A DNA stretch of 64,000 nt, taken from NCBI GenBank assembly GCA_029260215.1, contig JAJDDQ010000014.1, positions 1 to 64,000 of the forward strand, read 5' to 3'. This DNA is from Phycisphaerae bacterium (GTDB taxonomy: Bacteria > Planctomycetota > Phycisphaerae > UBA1845). Of the stretch, positions 28,730-36,806 are shown in pieces (positions within the stretch are counted from its first letter, which is position 1; each line of letters starts with the position of its first letter). Below the pieces are notes generated by a model. The model saw nothing but the letters and a program-made list of their open reading frames with translations. It was not told the DNA's origin and ran no database searches. The position numbers and the translations under genes were made by a program.

Positions 28730-28866
28730 TTCAGTTCCGAAATCTCCATCGAGGATCGTCGCCGTTTGCCGTCGATTTGGCAATTCGGGCGTACGCTGTC
28801 TACAATCATATTCGACCAACGGGCCTGGTGAACGATTTCAATATTTCAAATGGAGCGAAGCACAAT
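28730..28866. promoter_or_regulatory. Divergent promoter region, ECF sigma / redoxin
   Basis: This 137-base spacer must carry promoters for both genes. An ECF-type promoter shared by the pair would be expected if the sigma factor is autoregulated, but I cannot identify its elements by eye. A GGAGCG ribosome binding site lies at 28853-28858, before the ATG at 28867. Confidence 0.4.
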
Positions 28867-29796
28867 ATGCTGCACGCGTTGCTGATTCCCCTGGTGTTTG
28901 CCGCCGGCGACGGATCGAACGACGCGCTTAAACTCAAAGCGCGCATCACGTCGTCGAAACTCGTCGTCGGAAAAACGTACGAAATTGACCTGATCTGCAA
29001 ATTCGACAGAGGCTGGTCCGGCGATGAAGCCGGGCTGCCGCATCCGATTCTGCACGTCAACGTACCGCCGTCCGCCGAGCTTGCGGGCGACGTTCTGGCC
29101 ACGCAAAAGGAATTGTCCAAGAACGAATTTCTCCACGCTCCTTACGAACGGCAGTTGGAGGACAAGCGCACGAAGATCGAGTTTACACTGTTGAGCGAGC
29201 CGCATGCGGACGAAGTCTTCAGCCTGACCGTGATCGCCTACGCGCAAGACAAAGCTGGCGAAAACTATTTCCTTCGCGAGCGCGTCGAAGTGCCGCTTCA
29301 ACCTCGCGGGAAGTCGCGAAAAGTCGCAGCGGTGCCCTCCAACTTCGGCGGTGACTTCGATTATCTTCAGATCGGCGACAAAGCCGTCGAATTCGACTTG
29401 CCCAAAGCGGACGGTTCCCACGTGAAGCTGGCGGACTACATCGGCAAGAAAAACATCGTCGTCACCACCTATCGGGCTTTTTGGTGACCGTTCTGTGCAA
29501 CGCAACTGGTTCAGTTGCTTGAAAACTACGACGAATTCACGTCGCGCGACACTGTGGTCGTAGCCGTCGCACAGGAGGACTCCGATCTCAAGAAGCACGG
29601 CCAAATGATCCGCAAGCTCCCGTCAGTGCCACCCTATGACATCGTCGCGGACATCGGTTGCGAGCAGACCAGCCGCTACCACCGAACGCACGCTTACCTG
29701 ATCGACAAGCAGGGCATCGTTCGGCAGGTGTTCCCGATGCTGATCCATCATCGCGGGTCGTGGGACGCGGTACTTCGCGAAATCGACAGGCTGTAA
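28867..29796 (+). CDS. Probable selenoprotein redoxin (DsbD-N-like + AhpC/TSA-like), in-frame UGA as Sec
   Basis: The frame reads through one internal TGA at 29485-29487 and stops at 29796, about 309 residues. After a short signal-like start (MLHALLIPLVFAAGDG), a beta-rich domain (about 20-155) resembles the DsbD N-terminal domain. The redoxin domain follows (about 170-309: GDKAVEFDLPKADGSHVKLADYI). At the active site the sequence reads YRAFW-UGA-PFC-ATQLVQL, where related proteins have W-C-P-x-C, so the UGA stands for the first, peroxidatic-type cysteine. The downstream part (KHGQMIRKLPSVPPYDIVAD and onward) keeps normal redoxin coding. Expected role: reduction of peroxides or disulfides. 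It depends on SelA/B/C/D encoded elsewhere. The alternative is a nonsense mutation. Confidence 0.82.
29485..29518 (+). promoter_or_regulatory. UGA and candidate bacterial SECIS hairpin
   Basis: After the UGA (29485-29487), a perfect 7-bp stem GCAACTG/CAGTTGC (29502-29508 with 29512-29518) is closed by the 3-base loop GTT. The loop's first base is G, with 21 bases between the UGA and that G. Known bacterial SECIS elements need a small apical loop with a G in its first two positions, about 16-37 bases after the UGA; all criteria are met. The hairpin lies within coding sequence (ATQLVQLL). Confidence 0.75.
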
Positions 29797-29821
29797 AAAT
29801 CCCGCGTACCGCGTCGCCGCC

Positions 29822-31030
29822 TCAAAATCGCGGCACGTTGCGGACGACGAGTTTGATATCGACTTCGTGGAACGCACTGTCCCGCCAGTAGCGGACGATC
29901 GTATTTGTGCCGGGTGCGATGGCTGCTATGACGTCCTTGAGTTCGTTGGAATTCCCGACCGCCGAACCGCCAATCGATACGAGCACATCGCCGACGCGCA
30001 GGTCGGCGATGTCTGCCGGGCTGCCCCGCTGGATCGTCGTGATGATCACGCCGTCTGATTCGTGCCAGTCGAGTTCGTCCTCAGCCAAGCTCCGTGCGTT
30101 GTGGACGTCCTGATAACCCACGCCGAGAAAGCCGCGCACCACGCGACCCTGTTTCAGCAATTGAGGCAGTAGCTGCACAACGCGGTGCGACGGAATCGCG
30201 AATCCAACACCGCTGAACTGCCCCGAATGCGTCGCGATGGCTGTGTTCACGCCGATGACCTCGCCGCGCAAATTCACCAAAGGCCCACCGCTGTTGCCAG
30301 GGTTGATGACCGCGTCCGTCTGGATGAAGCCTTCGTAGGTGAGGTTGTTGATCGCGATGTTGGACCGCCCAAGCCCGCTCACGATGCCCCGGCTGAACGT
30401 GCCGTCCAGACCGAACGGGTTGCCCAGGGCGAATACTTCATCACCCACACCCAGCAGGCGGCTGTCGCCGAATTCGATCGCGTGCAGGCGGTCGGCTTCA
30501 ATTTTCAGGACAGCCAGGTCCGACTCCGGATCGACGCCGATCACGTCGGCTGAAAAGCGCCGGCCGTCGTGCAGGATGACATAAACCTCCTCCGCGTCTT
30601 CGATCACGTGGAAATTGGTGATGATGTGCCCTGCGTCCGAATCGACCACGAACCCGCTACCCAATCCCGATTCGACATATTCGCGTTGGCCTCGATCGCC
30701 CGGTGCATTTTCCCCGCGAAGAAGCGGGTGACTTCTGCCAAGCCGTTCGAGCAGCGATGAAGATTCACTCAGGCTGACGTTTCGTTTGGTTTCGACGTAG
30801 ACCACGCTCGGCCTGGCTACGTCCGCCACGCGCCGGCTGGGCGCGTTCCAGCGGTCGATGGTCTCTTGCGAGGGCAGCTTTTCGTAAATTGCACGCAAAC
30901 GCCCACGCTCGATGGAGTAGGCCAAGTGCTCGACAACCTCGGTCTCCCGAACCACGGTGACGAAAACAAGCGTGACGGCAAAGCCGATCAGAAACTGTCG
31001 CCAGGTGGAATGTCCGCGTTGCTTACCCAT
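29822..31030 (-). CDS. DegP/HtrA-like serine protease with PDZ domain
   Basis: The protein (402 residues from the ATG at 31030) has an N-terminal membrane anchor (FLIGFAVTLVFVTVV). A trypsin-like domain follows with the full catalytic triad H141 (ITNFHVIED), D171 (ESDLAVLKI) and S247 (NPGNSGGP). One PDZ domain is at the C-terminus (about 300-395, GFLGVGYQDV..GSPADIADLRVGDVLVSIGG). One PDZ and an anchor make it DegS-like in layout, which suggests regulated proteolysis or quality control in the periplasm. It converges with the redoxin gene, 25 bases apart. Confidence 0.9.
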   Translation of the reverse strand: MGKQRGHSTWRQFLIGFAVTLVFVTVVRETEVVEHLAYSIERGRLRAIYEKLPSQETIDRWNAPSRRVADVARPSVVYVETKRNVSLSESSSLLERLGRSHPLLRGENAPGDRGQREYVESGLGSGFVVDSDAGHIITNFHVIEDAEEVYVILHDGRRFSADVIGVDPESDLAVLKIEADRLHAIEFGDSRLLGVGDEVFALGNPFGLDGTFSRGIVSGLGRSNIAINNLTYEGFIQTDAVINPGNSGGPLVNLRGEVIGVNTAIATHSGQFSGVGFAIPSHRVVQLLPQLLKQGRVVRGFLGVGYQDVHNARSLAEDELDWHESDGVIITTIQRGSPADIADLRVGDVLVSIGGSAVGNSNELKDVIAAIAPGTNTIVRYWRDSAFHEVDIKLVVRNVPRF

Positions 31031-31059
31031 ACGACCAAATCCTACTGACAGTCCCCCCA

Positions 31060-31085
31060 CGAGCCGCGGACTTCAGCCCGCGCGG
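31060..31085 (+). repeat. REP-like palindrome, family 2
   Basis: GAGCCGCGGACTTCAGCCCG type, differing from the copy at 7085-7110 by one base in the stem. It lies 30 bases upstream of the protease start, within its likely leader. Confidence 0.65.
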
Positions 31086-31282
31086 TCGCGAAGAAGTCTT
31101 ATGTTCCCATCCTCACCAACTCCCGCTGTCCCAAGCGTGCGCTCGATGCACCCGACCCCATATCCTATGGCGTCAGACCGCCAAGGACCAAGAGTAATAT
31201 TGTCGCTTCCGGGTGCATCCCAAAACGGGTGGCAATTCGCAGTGCAAGGCGGCACCCGTCGCTTCCTGCGCGGGGCTGTCGG
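31086..31282. other. Intergenic spacer, no gene seen
   Basis: The bases between the DegP-like gene's upstream repeat and the end of the MBL gene contain no supportable gene. A GTGGCAATTCGCAG word at 31229 is repeated in similar form near 32023 (GTGGCCATTCGCAG), so repeat debris is likely. Confidence 0.4.
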
Positions 31283-31951
31283 TCAACCGACGTAGAAGAT
31301 GTTATCGTGGCCGGGGACGATTGCGTCGGCGATGTCAGCCAGCTCGCGGAAGGATTCCTTCGCCTGTTCCGGGTCGCTGGAGCGGTCCCACACCCGCCCG
31401 TTGTCGAAGTAGCCGCTTGTGATGATTGCGTCTCCGGCGATCGCGATAGTCCTTTGGCCGCAAACGAGCAGGCTCATGTTGCCCGGGGTTGCGCCGTATG
31501 TGGGAAAAATGCTCACGTGCTCGGACAGCTTTTCCGGGGCGATTTTGAGGCGTTCGATCAGGGCGTTTTCCGCTTCGATTTCCTCGAACGAGACTTCATC
31601 TGCACCGACCGGGCCTCCATTCATCATCGCCCCAAGCCCGGCTTGGACGACCTCTCGCTCGACCTGGCCGATGAACCAGATCGATTCCGCGAACAAGCTC
31701 AACCCCCGGCGGTGCAGGGGGCTGAAGCTGGTCAGAAAAACCGTATCGATCTGCTGAGGGCTTAACCCGGTCCGCTCGTCGAGGCGATGGCGCATCAGGT
31801 CCGGCGGCAGCGACGGATCGACCAGAATCGTGTGCTCGCCGTCGCGAATGAGCGTGGTGGTGGCGTGTCCGGGGCGTTTGGCCGCCGATTCCTCCCACAA
31901 CGTGTTTCGGGTCAGCGTGCCTATGTTGATGATGTCCACACTCAGGCTCAT
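31283..31951 (-). CDS. MBL-fold protein with degenerate metal motif
   Basis: The 222-residue protein has the MBL scaffold: HTILVDPSLPPDLM, then the motif region LTSFSPLHRRG, later GDAIITSGYF and VPGHDN. The classical HxHxDH is replaced by SFSPLH, so only one histidine remains of the first metal site, while the later aspartate and histidine are kept. It may bind one metal, use other ligands, or have lost hydrolase activity. I start at the ATG at 31951 (MSLSVDIINIGTLTRN), because upstream codons to 32047 overlap a repeat element. Confidence 0.7.
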   Translation of the reverse strand: MSLSVDIINIGTLTRNTLWEESAAKRPGHATTTLIRDGEHTILVDPSLPPDLMRHRLDERTGLSPQQIDTVFLTSFSPLHRRGLSLFAESIWFIGQVEREVVQAGLGAMMNGGPVGADEVSFEEIEAENALIERLKIAPEKLSEHVSIFPTYGATPGNMSLLVCGQRTIAIAGDAIITSGYFDNGRVWDRSSDPEQAKESFRELADIADAIVPGHDNIFYVG

Positions 31952-32040
31952 GAGGCTGGAGAGTTTAAGGCCGGTGACCGTGCGAGACAACGCCCGCCGG
32001 GCTGAGTGCATTCCCAAGCGTGTGGCCATTCGCAGTGGAG

Positions 32041-32119
32041 GTGGCACGGTCTACCGGCGCAGTCGGTAGGCCGTGGGAATTGAAGAACGCCACGGCTTGG
32101 CTGTGCCAGACCGTGCCAC
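32041..32119. repeat. 79-bp inverted-repeat element
   Basis: A perfect 12-bp inverted repeat GTGGCACGGTCT/AGACCGTGCCAC (32041-32052 and 32108-32119) bounds a 79-bp unit with further internal palindromes (CTACCG..CGGTAG, GCCGTGG..CCACGGC). It lies between the divergent MBL and serS genes and could be transcribed as one long hairpin or be a small non-autonomous element. Confidence 0.6.
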
Positions 32120-32236
32120 GCAGGATGAGAATGGGGTTCGCCTCCGCCCGCCTACTTGACATCGGCTTGTCCTTGCACAACAAAGGCTGTTTCAATCTTC
32201 GAGCAATACAATCGACGTGAAACGGGGTTTGGCATC

Positions 32237-33571
32237 ATGATGGACATCAAGCAAGTACGTGAAAATCCGGATCGCTTCAAAGAGGCGTCCCGGCTGAAGA
32301 ACGTTCCGTGCGACATCGACAAGTTGATCGAGGTCGATGCGCGAAGACGGGCCGTCCAGCAGGAATTGGAGAGTTTGCGTACGCAAAGTCGCGAGGGCGG
32401 GCAGCAGTTGGCGCTGTGTCGCAACCCCAAATCCGAGTGGTACAAACGAGCCGTCCAAAACGGCAAGACGCCCGAAGAGATCAAAGTCGAAGCCGACCGC
32501 CTGCAAAAAGAATTGAACGACGTCAAAGCCCGGTCCAAACCGCTCGAAGACGAGGACCGCACCGTCAACGAGGAATTCGCCGCCGCGATGCTCACCGTTC
32601 CTCAGCCAGCCGGGCCTGACGTGCCGGTGGGTAGTGACGATACCGAGAACGTCGAGCTGCGCCGTGTCGGCGAGATTCGTCAATTCGATTTCAAGCCGAA
32701 GGATCATGTCACGCTCGGGCAGGAGCTGGATATCATCGACATCGAGCGCGGTGTGCGGTTGGCCGGCTCGCGGAATTATGTTCTCAAGGGCGATGGGGCT
32801 TTGCTGCATCAAGCTGTACTTCGTCTCGCGCAGGACATGATGGTTCAGCGCGGCTTTGTACCCATGACGGTTCCGGTGCTTGTGCGCGAGGAGGTCATGA
32901 CCGGCACGGGTTACTTCCCCGGCGGGCGGGAGCAGGCTTACCTTTGCGAGCGGGACGAGAAGGCCCTCGTCGGAACCGCCGAGGTGCCGCTGACCGCGTA
33001 CCACGCCGGAGAGATTCTCGACGAGTCGCGCCTGCCGCTGAAGTATTGTGCGCAGAGCACCTGTTTTCGCAGAGAGGCCGGCGCTGCGGGCAAAGACACT
33101 GCGGGCCTTTATCGCATTCACCTTTTCGACAAAGTCGAGCAGGTCATCATCTGTCGCAACGACGAAGAGCTGAGCATCAAGTTGCACGCGGAGATTCTGC
33201 AAAACGCGGAAGATGTGGTGGCTGCGCTCGAATTGCCTTACCGCGTGGTCAACGTCTGCACCGGCGACCTCGGCCAAGGACAGGTGCAAAAATTCGACAT
33301 TGAAACGTGGATGCCCTCGCGAGACAGCTACGGCGAAACCCACTCCGCCAGCCGTTTCTACGAATTCCAATCCCGTCGCCTCATGCTCCGCTACAAAGAC
33401 GCGCAAAAGAAAACGCGGTTCTGCCACACGCTGAACAACACAGTCGTCGCCAGCCCGCGCATTCTCATCCCGCTCCTCGAACTGCACCAAAACGCCGACG
33501 GCACCATCAACATTCCACAGGCGCTTCGCCCCTACATGAACAACAAAGAGCGCATCGAACCCAGGCCATAA
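32237..33571 (+). CDS. serS: Seryl-tRNA synthetase
   Basis: The enzyme charges tRNA-Ser (and Sec tRNA where present). The N-terminal coiled-coil arm (about 1-105, MMDIKQVRENPDRFKEASRL then long charged helices) is followed by the class II core: motif 2 CFRREAGAAGKDTAGLYRIH and motif 3 NNTVVASPRILIPLLELHQN. At 445 residues it is slightly longer than usual (about 425). Two ATGs stand side by side at 32237 and 32240; either could start. In selenoprotein-making bacteria this enzyme also supplies seryl-tRNA(Sec), relevant to the gene at 28867. Confidence 0.96.
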   Translation: MMDIKQVRENPDRFKEASRLKNVPCDIDKLIEVDARRRAVQQELESLRTQSREGGQQLALCRNPKSEWYKRAVQNGKTPEEIKVEADRLQKELNDVKARSKPLEDEDRTVNEEFAAAMLTVPQPAGPDVPVGSDDTENVELRRVGEIRQFDFKPKDHVTLGQELDIIDIERGVRLAGSRNYVLKGDGALLHQAVLRLAQDMMVQRGFVPMTVPVLVREEVMTGTGYFPGGREQAYLCERDEKALVGTAEVPLTAYHAGEILDESRLPLKYCAQSTCFRREAGAAGKDTAGLYRIHLFDKVEQVIICRNDEELSIKLHAEILQNAEDVVAALELPYRVVNVCTGDLGQGQVQKFDIETWMPSRDSYGETHSASRFYEFQSRRLMLRYKDAQKKTRFCHTLNNTVVASPRILIPLLELHQNADGTINIPQALRPYMNNKERIEPRP

Positions 33572-33573
33572 CG

Positions 33574-33650
33574 TAGTGCGTCACGCTGAGTGCTTCTTAT
33601 CAGAGCCGCGACCGTAAGGGAGCGGAGAGCAAGAGTTACGTCAATTGCCC
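33574..33650 (+). repeat. Family B repeat element
   Basis: TAGTGCGTCACGC starts two bases after the serS stop, followed by the shared core TCAGAGCCGCGACCGTAAGG at 33600-33619. The start matches the terminal repeat of the better-preserved copy at 59012-59118; the other end is not recognisable. Confidence 0.55.
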
Positions 33651-33845
33651 AAAAGACGCGGCGAGTGGCATGCCGTGCCAACAGTGTTCTTATGGCTGCC
33701 CCGCGCCCAGCCACGCCATACATTTCACCGCACAAGACGAGCGTCGCGCAATCGGAAAACCCCTCACGTTTCCACAAGGGGTTCCGAGAACAAAGCAAGT
33801 GTATTGTAATCAGGTCACACAGCCGCAAGGACTGTGCTTGAGTTA
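33651..33845. terminator. Convergent spacer with weak hairpin
   Basis: Between the convergent serS and PEP-CTERM genes, an ACCCCT/AGGGGT inverted pair (about 33759-33784) can form a hairpin; no T-run follows on either strand, so termination is only a possibility. No gene is seen. Confidence 0.35.
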
Positions 33846-34640
33846 CTATGCAATCCGGCGACGCACCCAGCCGACGAATCCGAAACCGGCCATGCCGAGA
33901 AACGCTGCGCCTGGAGCCGGGATGACGGACACTTTCATGTCGCCGCCGTCGGACATGAATCCACCGTGCAAAGCTGCTTCGGCAAAGAATGCTTCCGCGT
34001 CGCCGGCGACCGAAGTCGACGTGCCATCGCGGAACACGGGGATGCTTGTTTCGAGAACGAATACCGAACCGGTCGTGTAATTCACACGGTCAGCCGCTTC
34101 GACGGTGAACTGATCGCTCAGCCCGTCGAGACCCGCACCCAACGGCATGTCGCTCGTGCCTTCGAAGACCCAGTCGCCCGCCGGGCCAACCAGAATCGAA
34201 CTTCCCCCGATTCCGTTCAAACGCCCGCGAATCGCCAGCGTTCCGCCCGACCACGTGACGCCGTCCATGTCCGAACCAAAAGCAGTGTTGGAGAACGCAG
34301 CCGAGTAAGAGGCCGTCCCCGTGGTTTTGTCCGTGCCCTCCATTGTGCCAGCCAGACTCAGGTCGTCCGTACCAGCCCCGTCGACGATAAGCGCGTCCAG
34401 CAGAAACCCAAACATGCCCATCCCGATGTCGGCGCGATCTGTCGGTGTGTCGACAATGTCCCGAAGGCTTGCCTTCACGATCGTGGCGGTGTTCTCAGTC
34501 ACCGACAGTCGGCTTGTGCCCGCGTCGAAGTCGATGCGAATGTCCGCATAGTCAAAAAATACGTCGGCACGCGCCGTTTGGACGGCCAGCGTCATCGCGG
34601 CGAAACCGACAAACATTGGGAGCAATTTCTTAACAGTCAT
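33846..34640 (-). CDS. PEP-CTERM sorting-domain protein (VIPAPGA type)
   Basis: The 264-residue product has a signal peptide (LLPMFVGFAAMTLAVQTARA), a beta-rich secreted region without a known domain, and a C-terminal sorting signal VIPAPGAAFLGMAGFGFVG followed by WVRRRIA. The motif then membrane helix then basic tail is the exosortase substrate layout. It is predicted to be cell-surface or exopolysaccharide associated. No exosortase gene occurs in this window. Confidence 0.82.
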   Translation of the reverse strand: MTVKKLLPMFVGFAAMTLAVQTARADVFFDYADIRIDFDAGTSRLSVTENTATIVKASLRDIVDTPTDRADIGMGMFGFLLDALIVDGAGTDDLSLAGTMEGTDKTTGTASYSAAFSNTAFGSDMDGVTWSGGTLAIRGRLNGIGGSSILVGPAGDWVFEGTSDMPLGAGLDGLSDQFTVEAADRVNYTTGSVFVLETSIPVFRDGTSTSVAGDAEAFFAEAALHGGFMSDGGDMKVSVIPAPGAAFLGMAGFGFVGWVRRRIA

Positions 34641-35135
34641 TTTCTTGTTTCCTTCCCCCTAAATACTTTTCCCACCCCACGCCTGTTCAGAAATCGATCT
34701 GCTTGAGCACCTGCTCGACTCGTCACCTGGTAGTCATCCTCTACGAGAGGATTGAATCACCGGCGTCACAAGCCGACTCGAATTCCATGAACTGCGTTTT
34801 GAATACACCCCATGCAGCCGGCACGAACAGGAACGGCTGCCACTACGACGGCAGGACGCGACGCTCAGTACTTTGCGCCTCGCCGTTGAACAATCATTAA
34901 CAATTGCTCCTCGCAATCAACTGAAAAACACGCCGATTCCGCTGATCTGCGTACGCCCGAAAATATGCGGAGCTGTGTCACCGCAACAACGATTGCGAGG
35001 ACGAGTGTAGCGGTGACCACCCACTTTCCGGACTGTGTGGACGACTGATAAACTATTCAGGACGGAATGGGGATATGGAATGCGTTTTGAGTGAATTGCG
35101 AAGTGATATCGGACCAGTCGTTTGAAGAGGACAGC
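34641..35135. other. Intergenic region of about 500 bases without a gene
   Basis: I see no supportable coding region, RNA or repeat. Short frames here lack ribosome binding sites and family features. The stretch around 34905-34960 is AT-richer and could hold the promoter for the minus-strand PEP-CTERM gene or an untraced small transcript. Confidence 0.4.
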
Positions 35136-35885
35136 CTACCCGTTGCGTAGGATCAGCCGGCCTAACTCCACGCTGCCGCGAACGGCTGCACTGACAAACA
35201 GCAGCAGCGCCAACGTCGGCACGGTCAGACTGAGGATGCCCCAGCCGGCTTCGACGAGATGGTGAACGGAGCTGGACATCAACCCCGCCAGGGCAGCCAG
35301 CACCCCGACGAGCATTATCGCCCCCAACGAGCCGCGAATGTTCCCCGGAAACGGAGCCATGCGCACGGTAAGGCAGATCATCAGATAAACGAAAAGCCAG
35401 AGTCGCCAGTTGCCTGGGAGGGCGGCTGACACGGCGTTGACCAGCGATTCCACCATGCTGACAAAATCGCGGAGCAATTCCCAAACCGCCGGCAGCGATG
35501 TCGGCAGATTCGATGCGACGCGACTCTCGCCGAACCCAGCGAGCACACCGACTCCCAAAGGATGCACGACGAGGAAGATGCAGACAGCGCACGCGACCAG
35601 CGGCAACATGCCGATGATGACCGGTCCGATAACCGGGATACGCGGTTTCGGGTTCTGCGTCGTGCCCGGTTCGCCGTCTCCGTCCTGATAGAGTGCTGTG
35701 TTGGTAACCGTCGCGCCGGTGATGAGCAGCCCGAGCACGTGCCCGAGCTGCGCGACCAGCGTACCCGGAAGCAAAACGATGTTGATGACCCTCGGCTTGA
35801 CCAGGCCGGACCACAGTTTTTGTACACCCAGCGCTGCCAACACGATGAACAGCAGCCAGAATGTGAATGACAGATACAGCATCAT
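35136..35885 (-). CDS. Polytopic membrane protein, unknown function
   Basis: The 250-residue protein has about six membrane segments. The second begins with IVLLPGTLVAQLGHVLGLLI, which resembles the HELGH zinc site of M50-type membrane proteases but has A-Q-L-G-H, so the usual first histidine and glutamate are absent and no metal site is expected. The segment between helices two and three is polar. The start is one of two adjacent ATGs (35885, 35882) with a GAGAAG site upstream. A role as an inactive protease-like scaffold is possible but unproven. Confidence 0.6.
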   Translation of the reverse strand: MMLYLSFTFWLLFIVLAALGVQKLWSGLVKPRVINIVLLPGTLVAQLGHVLGLLITGATVTNTALYQDGDGEPGTTQNPKPRIPVIGPVIIGMLPLVACAVCIFLVVHPLGVGVLAGFGESRVASNLPTSLPAVWELLRDFVSMVESLVNAVSAALPGNWRLWLFVYLMICLTVRMAPFPGNIRGSLGAIMLVGVLAALAGLMSSSVHHLVEAGWGILSLTVPTLALLLFVSAAVRGSVELGRLILRNG

Positions 35886-36137
35886 CGCGCTTCTCACTTG
35901 TGGCTGGCGCGTTTCCGAGTCGCCGCCGCGCGGCGCGCACCCCGCCCATCAGTATTGATCCTGTATTTCTTATCGGTCGCAGGGGTAGTCATCGCTTTAA
36001 TCGCGTCTGACGATTGTCGCGGGATGGTTCGGGCGGGAACAGAACATGAGGAACGCCCGCTCCGTCTTGGGGTACACGGAGCGGACGCGGGGATCATGAA
36101 ATCCAAATCTTGTCTTGCGGCGTAAGGCGTTACGCTA

Positions 36138-36755
36138 TCATCGTTTACGTCGAAAAACGGCGACCAGACCGGCTGCACAGAGCGCGAGGGTAGCTGGCTC
36201 AGGAACGCTTGGCCCACCACCGCCACCGCCTCCACCGCCACCGCCACCGCCGAGTTGCGGACCGGGGTCGATATTGGTCGACGGACCGGTGATCGCCAGC
36301 GGGAGCGGCTCTGCTGAGAGATCGAAGAATCCGGCTCCGAATCGAGCGAATCCTTCCGTCAGATCGCCGATGGTGGTCAGCAGAGAAATCAGCGTGTCGC
36401 CTTCTTCGACGGCTTCAAAGCGCGCGGTGCCGATAATCAAGTCCACACCGTCCACGCCGCCGCTCAGCGACAGCCCGGCAATGCCGTCACCGTCGGGCGT
36501 TCTGGATACGTTGACGAAGCCGTCCCCCGCGTCGTAATTCACGAACGACAGAGCTTCGTCGGTGTCCAGATCGAATCCGTAGCCGACCAGCAAGCTGGAA
36601 GTCGTCGCGATCACATTCACGTCGATGGCGTCGCCGACCGTGTAGGTGTCCGAGTCGGCTTCCAGTCGAATATCAATCGTTTCCGCCGTGGCCACGCCGC
36701 CGATCATGACGGCTGCGGTCGCGAGCAAACGGACCATTTTCGTTTTCGTTTTCAT
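36138..36755 (-). CDS. PEP-CTERM protein with cohesin-like domain and poly-glycine linker
   Basis: After a signal peptide (MVRLLATAAVMIGGVATA), residues about 30-150 resemble cohesin-type beta-sandwiches (DTYTVGDAIDVNVIATTSS, GYGFDLDTDEALSFVNY). A run of 14 glycines links it to the sorting signal VPEPATLALCAAGLVAVFRRKR. The glycine run is encoded by GGT/GGC-type codons, giving a near-perfect trinucleotide repeat at about 36208-36249 that may vary in length by slippage. The next gene upstream encodes a dockerin-like lipoprotein on the same strand; cohesin-like and dockerin-like partners side by side may interact, which is inference. Confidence 0.8.
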   Translation of the reverse strand: MKTKTKMVRLLATAAVMIGGVATAETIDIRLEADSDTYTVGDAIDVNVIATTSSLLVGYGFDLDTDEALSFVNYDAGDGFVNVSRTPDGDGIAGLSLSGGVDGVDLIIGTARFEAVEEGDTLISLLTTIGDLTEGFARFGAGFFDLSAEPLPLAITGPSTNIDPGPQLGGGGGGGGGGGGGPSVPEPATLALCAAGLVAVFRRKR

Positions 36756-36806
36756 CGTATTCACGTATTCCTCTCTTCTCTCCAAGCCTCGTCGCATGGG
36801 CGGGGG

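Noticed and set aside
29485-29487. In-frame TGA read as a nonsense mutation making a pseudogene
   Set aside because: The frame downstream is intact, the UGA lies exactly at the catalytic cysteine, and a SECIS-like hairpin follows. Chance damage would not be expected at this site, though this cannot be fully excluded without the rest of the genome.
31229-31765. Plus-strand frame as a separate gene
   Set aside because: It lies antisense to the MBL-fold gene and has no recognisable domain or ribosome binding site.
36208-36249. GCC/GGT trinucleotide microsatellite
   Set aside because: It is coding for the poly-glycine linker of the PEP-CTERM protein. Length variation is possible but no separate element is needed.
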